The translations under genes were made by a program, and so were the position numbers. This document shows, in pieces, positions 32,927 to 42,791 of a DNA stretch of 64,000 nt. The notes beneath the pieces were generated by a model. It ran no database searches, had not been told where the DNA came from, and was given only the letters and a program-made list of their open reading frames with translations. Numbering within the stretch: position 1 is the first letter of the stretch; every line of letters starts with the position of its first letter. The DNA comes from Arthrobacter sp. PAMC 25486 (GTDB taxonomy: Bacteria; Actinomycetota; Actinomycetes; Actinomycetales; Micrococcaceae), in assembly GCF_000785535.1 (NCBI RefSeq), contig NZ_CP007595.1, positions 2,068,439 to 2,132,438 on the forward strand. Direction: 5' to 3'.

Positions 32927-33652
32927 ATGAAGACTCGAGCAGCCACTCAGGGACCGCCCTCCTATCCGGGGCCGGCGTGGCGTTCGCAACTCTGGCCGGG
33001 CGGCTCTCCCCCGACCACACCAATGCAAAAACTGTCCCGTTGGACCGCCCGGCACAGGCGCTTCCTGGCCGCATTGCTGCTGTGCCTGGCTGCTGCCATT
33101 GCCGTCCAGCAGCTCACCCCGGCCAGTCCGCCGACCACCACAGTCATGGTGGCTGCTCGGGACTTGCCGGCCGGGCATCCCCTGGGCCAAGGCGATGTGT
33201 TGGCCACTTCTGTCAGTCCCCGCATGGTGCCCGACGGCGTATTGGTTCAGGCCGCAACCTGGAACGGTCGCCAGCTCTCTGGACCGCTCCGGCGCGGGGA
33301 GGTGCTGACAGACGCCTCACTGCTGGGCAGTGGTCTCTTGATTGGTGCTGCGTCCGGCAGCCAGGCCGTGCCCATCCGTCTCAGCGATCCCTCAACACTT
33401 GCCCTGTTGCGGCAGGGGCAGCTCGTCTCAGTAGTGCTCAGCACCAGCCTGGGGCTGGACGGGCCGACCACCAACGAGGTGCTTGCAGAGAACGTCCCAG
33501 TGCTCTGGACACCCGCCCTGGCCCAGAGCGGCGGGCTGCTGCCGGCGCAGGAAAATGAGGGAATACTGGTTGTCGCGGCCACACCCGCCCAGGCCGTTCA
33601 GCTGGCGGGAGCCATCAGTCGGGGGAAGGTCTTCCTGATCCTGTTGAATTGA
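32927..33652 (+). CDS. SAF-domain membrane-anchored protein (CpaB/RcpC-like)
   Basis: A 241-residue protein: Pro-rich N-terminus, one membrane segment HRRFLAALLLCLAAAIAVQQ, then a SAF domain, TTVMVAARDLPAGHPLGQGD followed by VLATSVSPRMVPDGVL and LRRGEVLTDASLLG. The C-terminal half, AVPIRLSDPSTLALLRQGQL, resembles the RcpC/CpaB-like portion that follows SAF in pilus-assembly proteins. No other Flp pilus gene is near, so it is better described as a stand-alone SAF protein facing the cell exterior. Start at ATG 32927. Confidence 0.85.
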   Translation: MKTRAATQGPPSYPGPAWRSQLWPGGSPPTTPMQKLSRWTARHRRFLAALLLCLAAAIAVQQLTPASPPTTTVMVAARDLPAGHPLGQGDVLATSVSPRMVPDGVLVQAATWNGRQLSGPLRRGEVLTDASLLGSGLLIGAASGSQAVPIRLSDPSTLALLRQGQLVSVVLSTSLGLDGPTTNEVLAENVPVLWTPALAQSGGLLPAQENEGILVVAATPAQAVQLAGAISRGKVFLILLN

Positions 33653-33744
33653 CGCACGACTGCCGGTGCAGCGGTCGTGGCGTGCTACCGCTCACGCGAG
33701 GTGTGAGGTGCACTGCCGGACACGCGAAGCCGATGCCCGCCTAC

Positions 33745-34257
33745 TCAGCTCCTGGCAGCCTTCATCTCGGCGAAGAATTTGTTCGGTTCAGGCAGGTAGC
33801 ACAGCGCCGTGGCCAAGCCGCCCAAAACTAGTTGGGCCACCGTCGTCAGTCCCAAGGGAAAGGCGATACCGATCAGCTGAACACACGTCAGCGCCGCCAA
33901 AACGCCGACGGCAACCCGGGCCCAGGAACGTCCCTTGTGCAGAAACCAGGCAAACAACAAGTAGGCGCACACAGTGGCTATCCCTGCCATGACCACGGTG
34001 ATGACACCCATGTTTCTGGCACCCTCAAGGCTGGGAACAATGCCTGTCGTGGCGTCCAAGTTTGTCTGAATGTCAGCCAGTCGATCGGGTGAAAGTGCAT
34101 AAATCACTGCCACTATCGAGGCAACGACCTGCACGCAGGCAGCCAGGACCAGCAGTCGTGCAGCAAGCGTCACCAGCCGTGGAGCCGGCCGTTTGGTGGT
34201 GCCGGAGTTCTTGTCGACGAAGGCTCCCAGCCCGGGGATCTTTGGCGGAGTAGCCAT
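33745..34257 (-). CDS. four-segment integral membrane protein
   Basis: A 170-residue protein from ATG 34257 (MATPPKIPGLGAFVDKN). Four hydrophobic segments are visible: LLVLAACVQVVASIVAVIYA, GVITVVMAGIATVCAYLLFA, ARVAVGVLAALTCVQLIGIA and VAQLVLGGLATALCYL. A short basic tail follows (PEPNKFFAEMKAARS). Such small four-segment proteins with a W-less Arg-rich loop (HKGRSWARVAVG) are common in actinobacteria without assigned function. It lies 16 bases downstream of the large helicase-like gene, so it is probably in the same operon. Confidence 0.8.
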   Translation of the reverse strand: MATPPKIPGLGAFVDKNSGTTKRPAPRLVTLAARLLVLAACVQVVASIVAVIYALSPDRLADIQTNLDATTGIVPSLEGARNMGVITVVMAGIATVCAYLLFAWFLHKGRSWARVAVGVLAALTCVQLIGIAFPLGLTTVAQLVLGGLATALCYLPEPNKFFAEMKAARS

Positions 34258-34273
34258 TGTTGTCCTTATGTTC

Positions 34274-37200
34274 TTAGCCCCAGTGCGGGGGTTTGTTCTC
34301 GCGCAACCACTCATCATGGCCGCGGCCGGAAGGGGTGTCGCCCCACGTATGGTCGGCGTCGTGCGGGGCAACCTTGGGCAGCACCGCAGCATCGTTTGCG
34401 GGTGCTGCTGCCCCCTCTGGCTGCCCTGGCTGCTCTGTTGCCGCAGCGTCCTTGGACTTTTCCTGAGCGCTCACGGGAGCCTCACTTTCCTCGCTTGCGT
34501 TTACTTCTTCGCTTGTTGTCACCACGGCCGGGGCACTGTCCGCGGCGGCACCGGTGGTGTCGTTGGCTGCCTCTTCCACGGCGCGGGCCGGCGGGGCAGC
34601 AGGAGCCGCGTTCCGGCGTCGTGCGCGGGGCGAGCCAATGACGGCTGTCATTGATTCGTCGAGGGGCTTGCCCATCAAGGAATCGAACTCTCCGTCGCCG
34701 GCCGCGGGAACCACACCCAGATAGCGGCTAATTTGGTCGGCGCAGCTGGAGGGGTCGGTGAAGACTTCAATGGTCCACAGCGGGACGTAACGCCAGCCGA
34801 GTCGTTCGAGCATTTGCGGGCGAAGGCGGCTGCGTTCGCGCACGCTCATGCCCTGGTACTTGGCAGTGCCGTCGGATTCAACGGCCACGGGGACGGGAAT
34901 TTCGTGCTCTTCCCGGCCCAGCAGGGAGATCGGATTCGGGGCGGCCGCCAAGTCGAGGGCGCCGTCATAGTGGTGCCACACGCGGGCGCCGCGGGCACTG
35001 AGCCTGTCGGCCAGGTCGGCAACCAGCGGGTCCTCGCCGGTTTCACGTTCACTGTCCAGCGCCCGGGTGGCGGGGCTGCCCAGCAGGGAATTGCCGGACA
35101 ATTCACGGTCCAGCAGCTCGAAGAAGTCAACGGCACCGTGGCTGAGCCGGTTTTCATCCAGGTCTTCCGGACGGAAACACGTCAGGATGTGGATGTGTGT
35201 CCGTGCCCGGGTCATGGCCAGGGCAAATTTGGAGCGGCCATCCGGTTCGGACAATGGACCAAAGCCGTGCAGGGCGCGCCCGTGCGGGGTGCGTCCGTAG
35301 CCCAGGGAGAAGATGACCCTGTCGCGCACCAGGCCGGCGGCGCGGTCAACCGTGACAACACGGAACGATTCCGGGCCGCTGGCAAAGAACTCCGCGAGCA
35401 GCGGATGGTTCGCCATTTGCAGGCGGATGGCCTGGGCCACCCGCACTGCGTGGCGGTCGCTGGCGGTGATGACGGCCAGTGATTCGCGCGGGCGGACCCG
35501 GGCGTGTTCAAAGACCAGGTCCACCACCTTGTTGACCTCGGCGACGACGGATTCCACACCACCGTCACCGGCGCCGGGCAGGCCCTTGCCGTCGGGCAGG
35601 TAGTCAACGGTCAGCGAACGCTCCAGGCCGCTCAGGGCCCGTCCGTCGGGGAGGCGTTCCAGCTGTGAGTCGTAGAAGCCGCTGCTGAGCTGGCGGACCA
35701 GGTCCTCATCCACGGCGCGGTAGGAAACCGTCAGCCGGTGGCGCGGCAGGATCCGGGACAGGGCACCAAATACGCTTTCAAGCGGGTGCGAACCGGCGCC
35801 GGCTTCCCCGGGTGCACCTACGGCGACGGAGAAACTCTTGGGGCAGGCGGTTTGTTCATCGCCAAAGGCCACGACCTGGTCGGCACGGGCCAGTGACGGC
35901 AGTGCGGACTGCAGGGACGTTGATTCCGCATCCAAAATGACGACGGCGTCGAAACGGTACCCCTCAGGAAGCGCCGACGGCACAGCGAGCGGGCTCAGCA
36001 CAAACACCGGTGCCAGGTTGCGCAGCAGGTCCGGTGTCTGGGCGACCAGCGCGGCCATGGACACTCGTCCGTCCTTCAGGACGTTGCGCAGCATCTCGCC
36101 CTGGCGGTGCGGGGCAGCCAAAATCCGTGTCCAGTCTTGTGCCAAACCCCAGCGGATCCGCCCGGGTCCGGAAGCAACGTGTGCCTGGTCCGCCAAGCGG
36201 AACTCGGCTTCCAAGCGGCGCAGGTTGTCGCCGTCGGACATGGCAAGGTACTCGTCGCCGCTGATCATGGCTTCCAGGGCGGACTGCCACCAGGCAAGCT
36301 CCAACTCGGCGCCCGCCTGCTCGGACGGCACTTCGCGGCGGGCCAGGTCATCGAGCAGCTCGCCCAGGCCCTGCTCCTGCATGCCTTCCCACAGCAGCGT
36401 TCGCTCGGGCAGGTGCTCCAGGGATTCCTTTGAGGCGACCAGTGCCTCGAGCCGGCCAATCAGTTCCCCGGCGTTGAAGTTCAGCAGGTCTCCGCCGTCA
36501 ACTGTCCGTTCCAGTACGGTACCCAGTGACAGCAATTTCTTGCACAAATCCTGGTAGCTCCGGCTCAAGTCGGCCAGGCCGGAGGGGACGGTGGGGTGGC
36601 GCTTGCTCGTGGCGGCCTTGGCCCACTGGGCGCTCTGCTCGCTGACAAGCACCAAGGAGGCGTGCAGGTCGGTGATGTGCACACCGGGCCGGACCAGGTC
36701 CTTGGCGTTGCGCCGGAAACGGGCGCGCTGCAGCGCGGGCATCTCAATGCTCCGCTCACGACGCCAGGCAGTGGTGGCCGTGGCGGCAATCATTTCATCC
36801 GTAGGCCAGTCAAAAACGTCGGCGTTGAACTTGTCCAGGCTCTCCCGAATGGCCACGAGCATGTCCAGCTGGGCGCCCCATTGGGCAAAGGAGACGCCCT
36901 GGCGGATCTGGCCAAATTCAGCCACTTCGCCCATCTTTTCGGCAAAGCCGGGCACCTTCACATACAACTCTTCGGCCAGCGCAAACGCTGCTTCGGTTTC
37001 CTTGCGCGTCACCATGCGGGCGCCGTGCCAGGCACTGCTGACGGCGACCTGGCTGAAGGCGCCGAGCTTGGCAGCCCGCTTCAGCCGGTCAGTCAGTTCC
37101 TTGCGGTCGCGAATGTTGTCCAGGACGCTGCGCTTGAGGCGCACTGTGGTGGAGGGTGCCGGGTGGATCGAGGTCAGTTCAGCCAGCGACTGCATGGCCT

Positions 37201-38461
37201 GGTACGGCGAGCAACCCCAGCGTTCGCGGACGTTGTGCAGGCTGGACACATGGTCGACGAGCTGGTGGCGGTGGTCGACCAGTGTCTCATGCAGGGTCGC
37301 AAGCTTGGGCTCGGTGGCCTTCTCGTTACGGGTGATGGCACGGACCAGCTGTGACTTGATCTGCTGCGGTCCCGTGTGGGCGCTGAGCTGCAGGAGCAGG
37401 GAGTCAAGATCATGGTCGGTGAAAATCTGGGCCAGCTCGTTGAGCGTCCCCCGCCGCTCACCAACCACCAGGACGTTCTTGCCGTCATGGACCAGCTGGG
37501 CAATCGCGTTGATGGCGGTTTGGGTTTGGCCAGTTCCGGGAGGGGTGGACACCAGCACGGATTCACCGCTGCGGATCAGATCCAGCACATACTGTTGCTG
37601 CGGATCGGCGTCGCGGACAAGAATTTCCTCGGCCGGATGCCGATCGTCCAGGGCGGCAAAACGACCGAAGTCGGGTTCCAGCTCCACCGGCAGGACGTCG
37701 TCTTCGCTGTGCTCCCGCAACTGCTCCAACAGCTCGCTTCCTGCGAGCAGGGTTGGATCGTTCAGGTGGTCAGCCAGGAAGGCGAAACTGGAAACGACCA
37801 GCTCGTGGTCAACAGTGGCACCAAACATGGGGGCGAGCAATGTGCGCACCCGTTCAAGGACGGGGGCCGGGTCAAAGCGGGCAGTGCTATAGGCCAGACG
37901 GCCCAGGGATGCGGCATCAAGGTGAATGTTTGAGTGCTCGGCCAGGTGCTTGACCAGCGCCGGGTTCACCTGGGCCTGCTCCATCAGCTGGAGCTCGTAG
38001 TCATCCTGGCCGGGGCGGACGGTAAGTGCGACGGCGGCCAGCAGCACGGGCGCACAGACGTCACCGCCGTTTTCGCCCACCACAGCTGACCAGCGGGCCA
38101 TGCCGGCACCAAGGTAGCCGGCGTCGATGCCGCGGTCGGTGCTCAGTTCAAAGATTTTTGCCCGCAGCGCTGCGGCGGCCTTCTTTGCCGCCGTATAGTG
38201 CTCGGGTTCACGAATCAACGTGGAGAGTCGGGTCTTGCGCCCTGCGAGCAGCTGGGCCAGGCCCGACGGGTGTGCGTGGCTGAGATCGATGCTGCCGTGT
38301 TCAGTTTTCACAAAGGCCAGCGCGGTGTCCGCACCGGAATAGGAATCCAATCCAGCAAGCCAGGCTTGGAGCTCCAATGAGCTCTCCTTGGGACCTGCAA
38401 CTTCGGACACGGGTGCCTTCTTCTCTGCACTTAAGCGAAACGGTCTTGACCATACTGACAT
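34274..38461 (-). CDS. very large degenerate superfamily-1 helicase-like protein with C-terminal Vsr/MTES-type nuclease-like domain
   Basis: A 1,395-residue protein from ATG 38461. Near residue 315 it has the P-loop-like VSTPPGTGQTQTAINAIAQL: the invariant Lys of Walker A is Gln. The Walker B position reads AVVILDAEST, with Asp-Ala in place of Asp-Glu. Helicase-like features remain (RLTVSYRAVDEDLV; ALAMTRARTHIHILTCF near motif VI). Residues about 1160-1270 (RVWHHYDGALDLAA, IPVAVESDGTAKYQG, LERLGWRYVPLWTIEVFTDP) match the restriction-endonuclease-like domain that ends DUF4011-type helicases. An acidic Ala/Glu tail follows. ATP hydrolysis may be lost; a structural or DNA-binding role is possible. 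TAGCCT seven bases before the ATG suggests a leaderless mRNA. Confidence 0.85.
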   Translation of the reverse strand: MSVWSRPFRLSAEKKAPVSEVAGPKESSLELQAWLAGLDSYSGADTALAFVKTEHGSIDLSHAHPSGLAQLLAGRKTRLSTLIREPEHYTAAKKAAAALRAKIFELSTDRGIDAGYLGAGMARWSAVVGENGGDVCAPVLLAAVALTVRPGQDDYELQLMEQAQVNPALVKHLAEHSNIHLDAASLGRLAYSTARFDPAPVLERVRTLLAPMFGATVDHELVVSSFAFLADHLNDPTLLAGSELLEQLREHSEDDVLPVELEPDFGRFAALDDRHPAEEILVRDADPQQQYVLDLIRSGESVLVSTPPGTGQTQTAINAIAQLVHDGKNVLVVGERRGTLNELAQIFTDHDLDSLLLQLSAHTGPQQIKSQLVRAITRNEKATEPKLATLHETLVDHRHQLVDHVSSLHNVRERWGCSPYQAMQSLAELTSIHPAPSTTVRLKRSVLDNIRDRKELTDRLKRAAKLGAFSQVAVSSAWHGARMVTRKETEAAFALAEELYVKVPGFAEKMGEVAEFGQIRQGVSFAQWGAQLDMLVAIRESLDKFNADVFDWPTDEMIAATATTAWRRERSIEMPALQRARFRRNAKDLVRPGVHITDLHASLVLVSEQSAQWAKAATSKRHPTVPSGLADLSRSYQDLCKKLLSLGTVLERTVDGGDLLNFNAGELIGRLEALVASKESLEHLPERTLLWEGMQEQGLGELLDDLARREVPSEQAGAELELAWWQSALEAMISGDEYLAMSDGDNLRRLEAEFRLADQAHVASGPGRIRWGLAQDWTRILAAPHRQGEMLRNVLKDGRVSMAALVAQTPDLLRNLAPVFVLSPLAVPSALPEGYRFDAVVILDAESTSLQSALPSLARADQVVAFGDEQTACPKSFSVAVGAPGEAGAGSHPLESVFGALSRILPRHRLTVSYRAVDEDLVRQLSSGFYDSQLERLPDGRALSGLERSLTVDYLPDGKGLPGAGDGGVESVVAEVNKVVDLVFEHARVRPRESLAVITASDRHAVRVAQAIRLQMANHPLLAEFFASGPESFRVVTVDRAAGLVRDRVIFSLGYGRTPHGRALHGFGPLSEPDGRSKFALAMTRARTHIHILTCFRPEDLDENRLSHGAVDFFELLDRELSGNSLLGSPATRALDSERETGEDPLVADLADRLSARGARVWHHYDGALDLAAAPNPISLLGREEHEIPVPVAVESDGTAKYQGMSVRERSRLRPQMLERLGWRYVPLWTIEVFTDPSSCADQISRYLGVVPAAGDGEFDSLMGKPLDESMTAVIGSPRARRRNAAPAAPPARAVEEAANDTTGAAADSAPAVVTTSEEVNASEESEAPVSAQEKSKDAAATEQPGQPEGAAAPANDAAVLPKVAPHDADHTWGDTPSGRGHDEWLRENKPPHWG

Positions 38462-38512
38462 GCAATTTAGGCTATCGCTCCCAGCCTGTTTATGCCTGCT
38501 CGGCACACTGGA

Positions 38513-38553
38513 GGACGCCAAATTAAGCCTGAATTCACAGGCTTAAGGCGTCC
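38513..38553 (-). terminator. terminator after guaA
   Basis: Arms GGACGCC + TTAAGCCTG and CAGGCTTAA + GGCGTCC form a 16-bp stem with a 3-base bulge and a 6-base loop. It lies 22 bases past the guaA stop in the direction of transcription and before the helicase-like gene. Confidence 0.85.
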
Positions 38554-38574
38554 CCCGGTGCACTTAGCGCGGGA

Positions 38575-40164
38575 TTACTCCCATTCGATGGTTCCCGGCG
38601 GCTTGGACGTGACGTCCAGGACCACTCGGTTGACACCTTCGACTTCATTGGTGATGCGGTTGGAGATCTTTGCCAGCAGGTCATACGGCAGGCGTGACCA
38701 GTCGGCGGTCATGGCGTCCTCGGAGGATACCGGGCGCAGCACGATCGGGTGGCCGTAGGTGCGGCCGTCGCCCATGACACCAACGCTGCGGACATCTGCC
38801 AGCAGCACAACAGGCATCTGCCACACTTCGTTGTCCAGGCCGGCTGCGGTGAGCTCGGCGCGGGCGATGGAGTCAGCCTTGCGGAGCAGTTCCAGGCGTT
38901 CGCCGGTGATTTCACCGACGATGCGGATACCCAGGCCGGGGCCGGGGAACGGCTGTCGTCCAACGATCTCGGCCGGCAGGCCAAGCTCGGCGCCAACAGC
39001 ACGGACCTCGTCCTTGAACAACGCACGCAACGGCTCAACGAGCTCGAAGCGCAGGTCCTCGGGCAGACCGCCAACGTTGTGGTGGCTCTTGATGTTGGCT
39101 GCGCCTTCACCACCGCCGGATTCAACAACGTCGGGGTACAGGGTGCCCTGGACCAGGAACTTGATCTCTTCGCCTTCGGAAGCGGCTTCGGCCATGATGG
39201 CGCGCTCGGCTTCCTCGAAGGCGCGGATGAATTCGCGGCCAATGATCTTGCGCTTGGTTTCGGGGTCGGAGACACCGGCCAGTGCGTTCAGGAAACGGTC
39301 CTGCTCGTTGGCAACGTACAGATTCGCTCCGGTGGAAGCCACGAAGTCGAGTTCAACCTGTTCGGCTTCGCCTTCGCGCAGCAGGCCGTGGTTGACGAAC
39401 ACGCAGGTGAGCTGGTCGCCCACGGCGCGCTGCACCAGGGCAGCTGCCACGGCGGAGTCAACACCGCCGGAGAGGCCGCAGAGGACGCGGGCATTGCCGA
39501 TCTGGTTGCGGATGAGCTCAACCTGCTCGTCCAGGATGGACGTAGCGGTCCAGTTCTTTTCCAGCTTGGCACCGTTGAACAGGAAGTTCTCCAACACGGT
39601 CTGGCCGAATTCGGAGTGCTTGACCTCTGGGTGCCACTGGACACCGAAGAGACACTTTTCCTCGTTGGCGAAAGCTGCAACGGGTGCACCTGCCGAGGAT
39701 GCCAGCACATCGAAGCCCTCAGGGGCCTGCTGCACGCTGTCACCATGGCTCATCCAGGTGGTCTGGTTTGCGGGGGTTGATGCCAAAATGGAGCGGCCTT
39801 CGCCGACCAGATTCACATCGGTGGCACCGTATTCGCGCTGGCCTGTCTCGGCGACGGTTCCGCCCAGGGCTGCGGCCATGGCTTGGAAGCCATAGCAGAT
39901 GCCCAGGACCGGAATACCGGCTTCAAACAGGTCTGCACCAACGTTGGGTGCACCCTCTGCGTAGACACTTGAGGGTCCACCGGAGAGGATGATGGCAGCT
40001 GGGTTTTTGGCCAGCAACTGCGCAGTTGTATAGGTATGCGGCACGATTTCCGAGTACACATTGGCCTCACGCACACGGCGCGCAATCAACTGGGCGTACT
40101 GGGCACCGTAATCCACAACCAGGACGGGCTTCTGGGAAGTCTGGGCCTTAGCGGGAGTAGTCAC
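38575..40164 (-). CDS. guaA: GMP synthase (glutamine-hydrolysing)
   Basis: A 529-residue protein. The N-terminal class I glutamine amidotransferase has [17 protein letters not shown], the nucleophile loop [12 protein letters not shown], and the catalytic His-Glu in [12 protein letters not shown]. The ATP-pyrophosphatase domain has [13 protein letters not shown] (P-loop), and the C-terminal dimerisation part [16 protein letters not shown] and [10 protein letters not shown]. It aminates XMP to GMP, the last step of guanine nucleotide synthesis. Length and ends are normal. The neighbouring guaB and guaB3 lie on the same strand but are separated by terminators. Confidence 0.98.
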   Translation of the reverse strand: MTTPAKAQTSQKPVLVVDYGAQYAQLIARRVREANVYSEIVPHTYTTAQLLAKNPAAIILSGGPSSVYAEGAPNVGADLFEAGIPVLGICYGFQAMAAALGGTVAETGQREYGATDVNLVGEGRSILASTPANQTTWMSHGDSVQQAPEGFDVLASSAGAPVAAFANEEKCLFGVQWHPEVKHSEFGQTVLENFLFNGAKLEKNWTATSILDEQVELIRNQIGNARVLCGLSGGVDSAVAAALVQRAVGDQLTCVFVNHGLLREGEAEQVELDFVASTGANLYVANEQDRFLNALAGVSDPETKRKIIGREFIRAFEEAERAIMAEAASEGEEIKFLVQGTLYPDVVESGGGEGAANIKSHHNVGGLPEDLRFELVEPLRALFKDEVRAVGAELGLPAEIVGRQPFPGPGLGIRIVGEITGERLELLRKADSIARAELTAAGLDNEVWQMPVVLLADVRSVGVMGDGRTYGHPIVLRPVSSEDAMTADWSRLPYDLLAKISNRITNEVEGVNRVVLDVTSKPPGTIEWE

Positions 40165-40283
40165 CCACCAATCTTAACCCACGCCGGCGCCCCGTTGCTG
40201 CGCACCCGCGGTTTGAGTGACGAGCACCTCACAATTCCCTTTCGCGCCCTCCCGTTCGGATGTAGGACCCCATCGTCACACCA

Positions 40284-40545
40284 CCCAACGCTCGCGCAGA
40301 TAAGGGGCCCTAACGCCAAACGCTCCCGCAGATAAGGGGCTCCTCGTCACAAAGCTCGCGCAGATATCGGGGTTAATGCCAAACGCTCCCGCATGTGCAG
40401 GAGCGTTTGGAAAAAGTGCCCTAAAGCTGCAGGAGCGTTTGGAAAAAGTGCCCTAAAGCTGCAGGAGCGTTTGGAAAAAGTGCCCTAAAGCTGCAGGAGC
40501 GTTGGGAAATAGTGCCCCGGATGTGCAGGAGCGTTTATTGGGAGG
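40284..40545. repeat. tandem intergenic repeat, 32-base period (copy A of a dispersed family)
   Basis: Five units at 40397, 40429, 40461, 40493 and 40525 start GCAGGAGCGTTTGG and continue AAAAAGTGCCCTAAAGCT; the first three are essentially identical. Before them (40284-40381) lie four related but inverted units (AACGCTCSCGCAGATAAGGGG). The two halves meet in an exact 11-bp palindrome, CCAAACGCTCC and GGAGCGTTTGG. No gene lies in 40165-40562. Confidence 0.9.
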
Positions 40546-40562
40546 GGCGGGGGCGGACCGGC

Positions 40563-41087
40563 TTAGTACCGCTTGCCGGCCTTCGGGTTGGCTGCCACTT
40601 CCGCGAGGACTTCCTTGTGCACCTTGGCCTCAACGATGAAGGACAGGAAGGGGACCACGCCGCCCAAGGCAATCAGCACCAGCCGGCTGAAGGGCCAGCG
40701 CATGAGCGTCCAGAGGCGGAAGTCGCCGATCAGGTACACCACGTACATCCAGCCATGGATAATCAGCACCGTGGTCGAGAGGTTCACACCGCCCGTAATG
40801 GGCATGACGCCGCCGTCGATGTTGACCAGCCCGAAGCCGTGGGCAGCGCCCGCGGTGTCGGTTCCGCCCGCCACCAGCACGCTTTGGAAGCCGTAGCGGA
40901 AGATCAGTTCAACAACCAGCAACAGCAACATGACGCCTGTGGCGTAGGCCGTGTACTTGTAGAACGTCAGGGCTGAAAGGATCTGTGCCGGTGTTCCGCC
41001 AAAGCGGCGTTTCGGGGCAGCCTTGGCGGACTGCGCGGCGGTGCCGCCCGGCGCTGGGCTTGATTCGGTGTTCTTGGACTCGGTCAC
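40563..41087 (-). CDS. DUF3817 integral membrane protein
   Basis: A 174-residue protein with GTG start 41087 after GAGGAG. A charged N-terminus (KNTESSPAPGGTAAQ) precedes FYKYTAYATGVMLLLLVVEL, then LIIHGWMYVVYLIGDFRLW and LVLIALGGVVPFLSFIVEAK, three membrane segments with the YKxxAYxTGxxL and HGxxY motifs of DUF3817, a family fused or adjacent to other membrane proteins in actinobacteria with no known activity. It lies 80 bases after a SURF1-like gene on the same strand. Confidence 0.88.
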   Translation of the reverse strand: MTESKNTESSPAPGGTAAQSAKAAPKRRFGGTPAQILSALTFYKYTAYATGVMLLLLVVELIFRYGFQSVLVAGGTDTAGAAHGFGLVNIDGGVMPITGGVNLSTTVLIIHGWMYVVYLIGDFRLWTLMRWPFSRLVLIALGGVVPFLSFIVEAKVHKEVLAEVAANPKAGKRY

Positions 41088-41168
41088 TGTGCCGACTCTC
41101 CTCAATCTGTTTCTGTATGTCACTTTGCACGGGCATCAACTGGCGCAATGCATCAGCTGGGTGAAGCG

Positions 41169-42017
41169 TTAGGCGGGATGATGCGCGGCGGCAGGCTCGT
41201 CGCCGTCGTGCTGGTCATCCAATCCATCGTTGTCGATGTCAAAAAGCTCGTCCTGCTCGCGGCGGTAGTCATCGGCCACCAAACGCCACCAAAGGAACAG
41301 TGCGAAGCCGGCGAATACCACCCATTCAATGGCATAGAAAATGTTCAGCCAATTGATTTTATCGTTTTGGTCGGTGGCGGTCACGGTGATCGGCGTCAGC
41401 GCCCCGCCGGAGACGGCAGCACCCACTTCCTGCCCGTCAAGCAGCTCACTGTGAGAGACGATGAAGGCGGCGTAGGTGGTCACGGACCAGGTATTTGTCA
41501 GCTCAGCCGAGGAGAGCGCCGAAATCTGTCCGGCAGGAAGATTGGGCGAAACGACGGGCCCTTCGGAGTTCAGCAGCCGGCCTTCCAGGGCGATGGTTCC
41601 AGCCGGTGCTGCAGGCGGGCTCCCTGCACCGGAAACCCAGCCGCGGGCCACCGGAATGACCACTTCCTTGGTGGCCGCAACCCCGTCCAGGGCAGGCGCA
41701 TCATCAACAACGAACGCCGTGACAACCCAGTAGCCGGTCTTCCCATCCTGCAAACGGGACGAGACCAAAACTTGTTTTGTGGTGTCAAAGTGGCCACTCG
41801 CGGCGACCAGCTGGCCCTCGACATTTCCCATCATGGCTTCGCCTGGGTCCATGGTGTCCAGCAACGGCTGTACTTTTTCAGTCACCGATGGCGGGGCAAC
41901 ATCTTTCTCCAACGATCGGGAAAGCTGCCACTGGCTGAGGAGGACAAGGACGGCGGCGACGGCCAGCGCAAACACCAGTGCGGCTATCCATTTGGGCTTG
42001 ACGGCAGTTTTTAACAC
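41169..42017 (-). CDS. SURF1-family cytochrome oxidase assembly-like protein
   Basis: A 282-residue protein with an N-terminal membrane segment (WIAALVFALAVAAVLVLLSQ, then WQLSR) and a C-terminal one (NWLNIFYAIEWVVFAGFALF, then LWWR). These are the two conserved ends of SURF1; the intervening domain contains GYWVVTAFV, VVIPVARGWVSG and LEGRLLNSEGPV. SURF1 helps assemble haem-copper oxidase. An acidic Asp-rich tail follows. The protein is of normal length. No oxidase genes lie in the window. Confidence 0.9.
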   Translation of the reverse strand: MLKTAVKPKWIAALVFALAVAAVLVLLSQWQLSRSLEKDVAPPSVTEKVQPLLDTMDPGEAMMGNVEGQLVAASGHFDTTKQVLVSSRLQDGKTGYWVVTAFVVDDAPALDGVAATKEVVIPVARGWVSGAGSPPAAPAGTIALEGRLLNSEGPVVSPNLPAGQISALSSAELTNTWSVTTYAAFIVSHSELLDGQEVGAAVSGGALTPITVTATDQNDKINWLNIFYAIEWVVFAGFALFLWWRLVADDYRREQDELFDIDNDGLDDQHDGDEPAAAHHPA

Positions 42018-42119
42018 ACTTCAACGGTACTTCGTAACCATGTAGAACAACGAATGCAGCTTTCCCGGCACCCATCACACAGCGAAGAGCAAGTGCCCGC
42101 AATGGCCGGCGGGTGTGGA

Positions 42120-42611
42120 TTAGTGGTCGAAAAACACCAGGGTTGAGTTGATCAATTCGGCGATGACCTCGGCGTCGTGGGCGCGACGCAGGGATTCGCG
42201 GAAGTTTTCCTTGAACAGTGAGCGGGCCAGCGTGGCCAGCACTTCCAGGTGGGCGGAGAACGAACTCGCGGGGGTGGCGATGAGCAAAATGACGGTGGCG
42301 GGGCCGTCTACGGCTCCGAAGTCCAAGCTGTGGTCGAACTTGGTGATGCCGACGGCGATGGAGATTTCGTTGACGTGGGCGCTTCTCGCGTGGGGCAGGC
42401 CGATGCCGCCGGGGAGGCCCGTTGCCATCTGGTGTTCGCGGGCATTGACGTCCGCAAGGAAGCCTGCCAGGTCGGAAATACGGCCCTGTTCAAACAGCTT
42501 GGCGGCCAGTTGGGCCGCGGCATCCTCCTTGGATTCGGCCACCATTTCCAGGATCACGAGGCCCGGATTGGTCAATTCTGTTTCATAGCGTTCCAGCGAG
42601 CCCGATGTCAT
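42120..42611 (-). CDS. PTS fructose/mannitol-type IIA domain protein
   Basis: A 163-residue single-domain protein, ATG 42611 behind AAAGG. LEMVAESKEDAAAQLAAKLF is the usual first helix; GLPGGIGLPHARSAHV contains the phosphorylated His (PHAR); GPATVILLIATPASSFSAHL and LATLARSLFKENFRE complete the EIIA-2 fold. In the phosphotransferase system such domains take phosphate from HPr. It stands without IIB/IIC genes, so it may be a regulatory IIA or one of several scattered components. It lies downstream of guaB3, beyond a terminator. Confidence 0.9.
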   Translation of the reverse strand: MTSGSLERYETELTNPGLVILEMVAESKEDAAAQLAAKLFEQGRISDLAGFLADVNAREHQMATGLPGGIGLPHARSAHVNEISIAVGITKFDHSLDFGAVDGPATVILLIATPASSFSAHLEVLATLARSLFKENFRESLRRAHDAEVIAELINSTLVFFDH

Positions 42612-42738
42612 TGGTACCTTTCGCCTGCGTCCAAGGGATGTTCCCGCACCCAGTCTAGCCGCACCGTTGCTCGCAAGGCCCTGACTGCAGCACCGCCGGC
42701 CGCTGTCCCGACGCCCCGAGCAACTGCCTCGCATTAAA

Positions 42739-42778
42739 CGCCAAGGCGCCCAATCCGCGGGGGACGGGCGCCTTGGCG
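42739..42778 (-). terminator. terminator after guaB3
   Basis: Perfect 13-bp stem, CGCCAAGGCGCCC and GGGCGCCTTGGCG, with a 14-base loop, 13 bases past the guaB3 stop. No T-run is obvious, as is common in high-GC actinobacteria. Confidence 0.85.
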
Positions 42779-42791
42779 AAAGCTACAAAAA

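Noticed and set aside
36591..37892. Long plus-strand frames inside the helicase-like gene
   Set aside because: Antisense shadows of a high-GC gene, rich in Ser, Arg and Cys, with no known motif.
40284..40545. CRISPR array
   Set aside because: Units are contiguous with a 32-base period and no variable spacers, no cas genes are near, and a second scattered copy exists at 63.3 kb.
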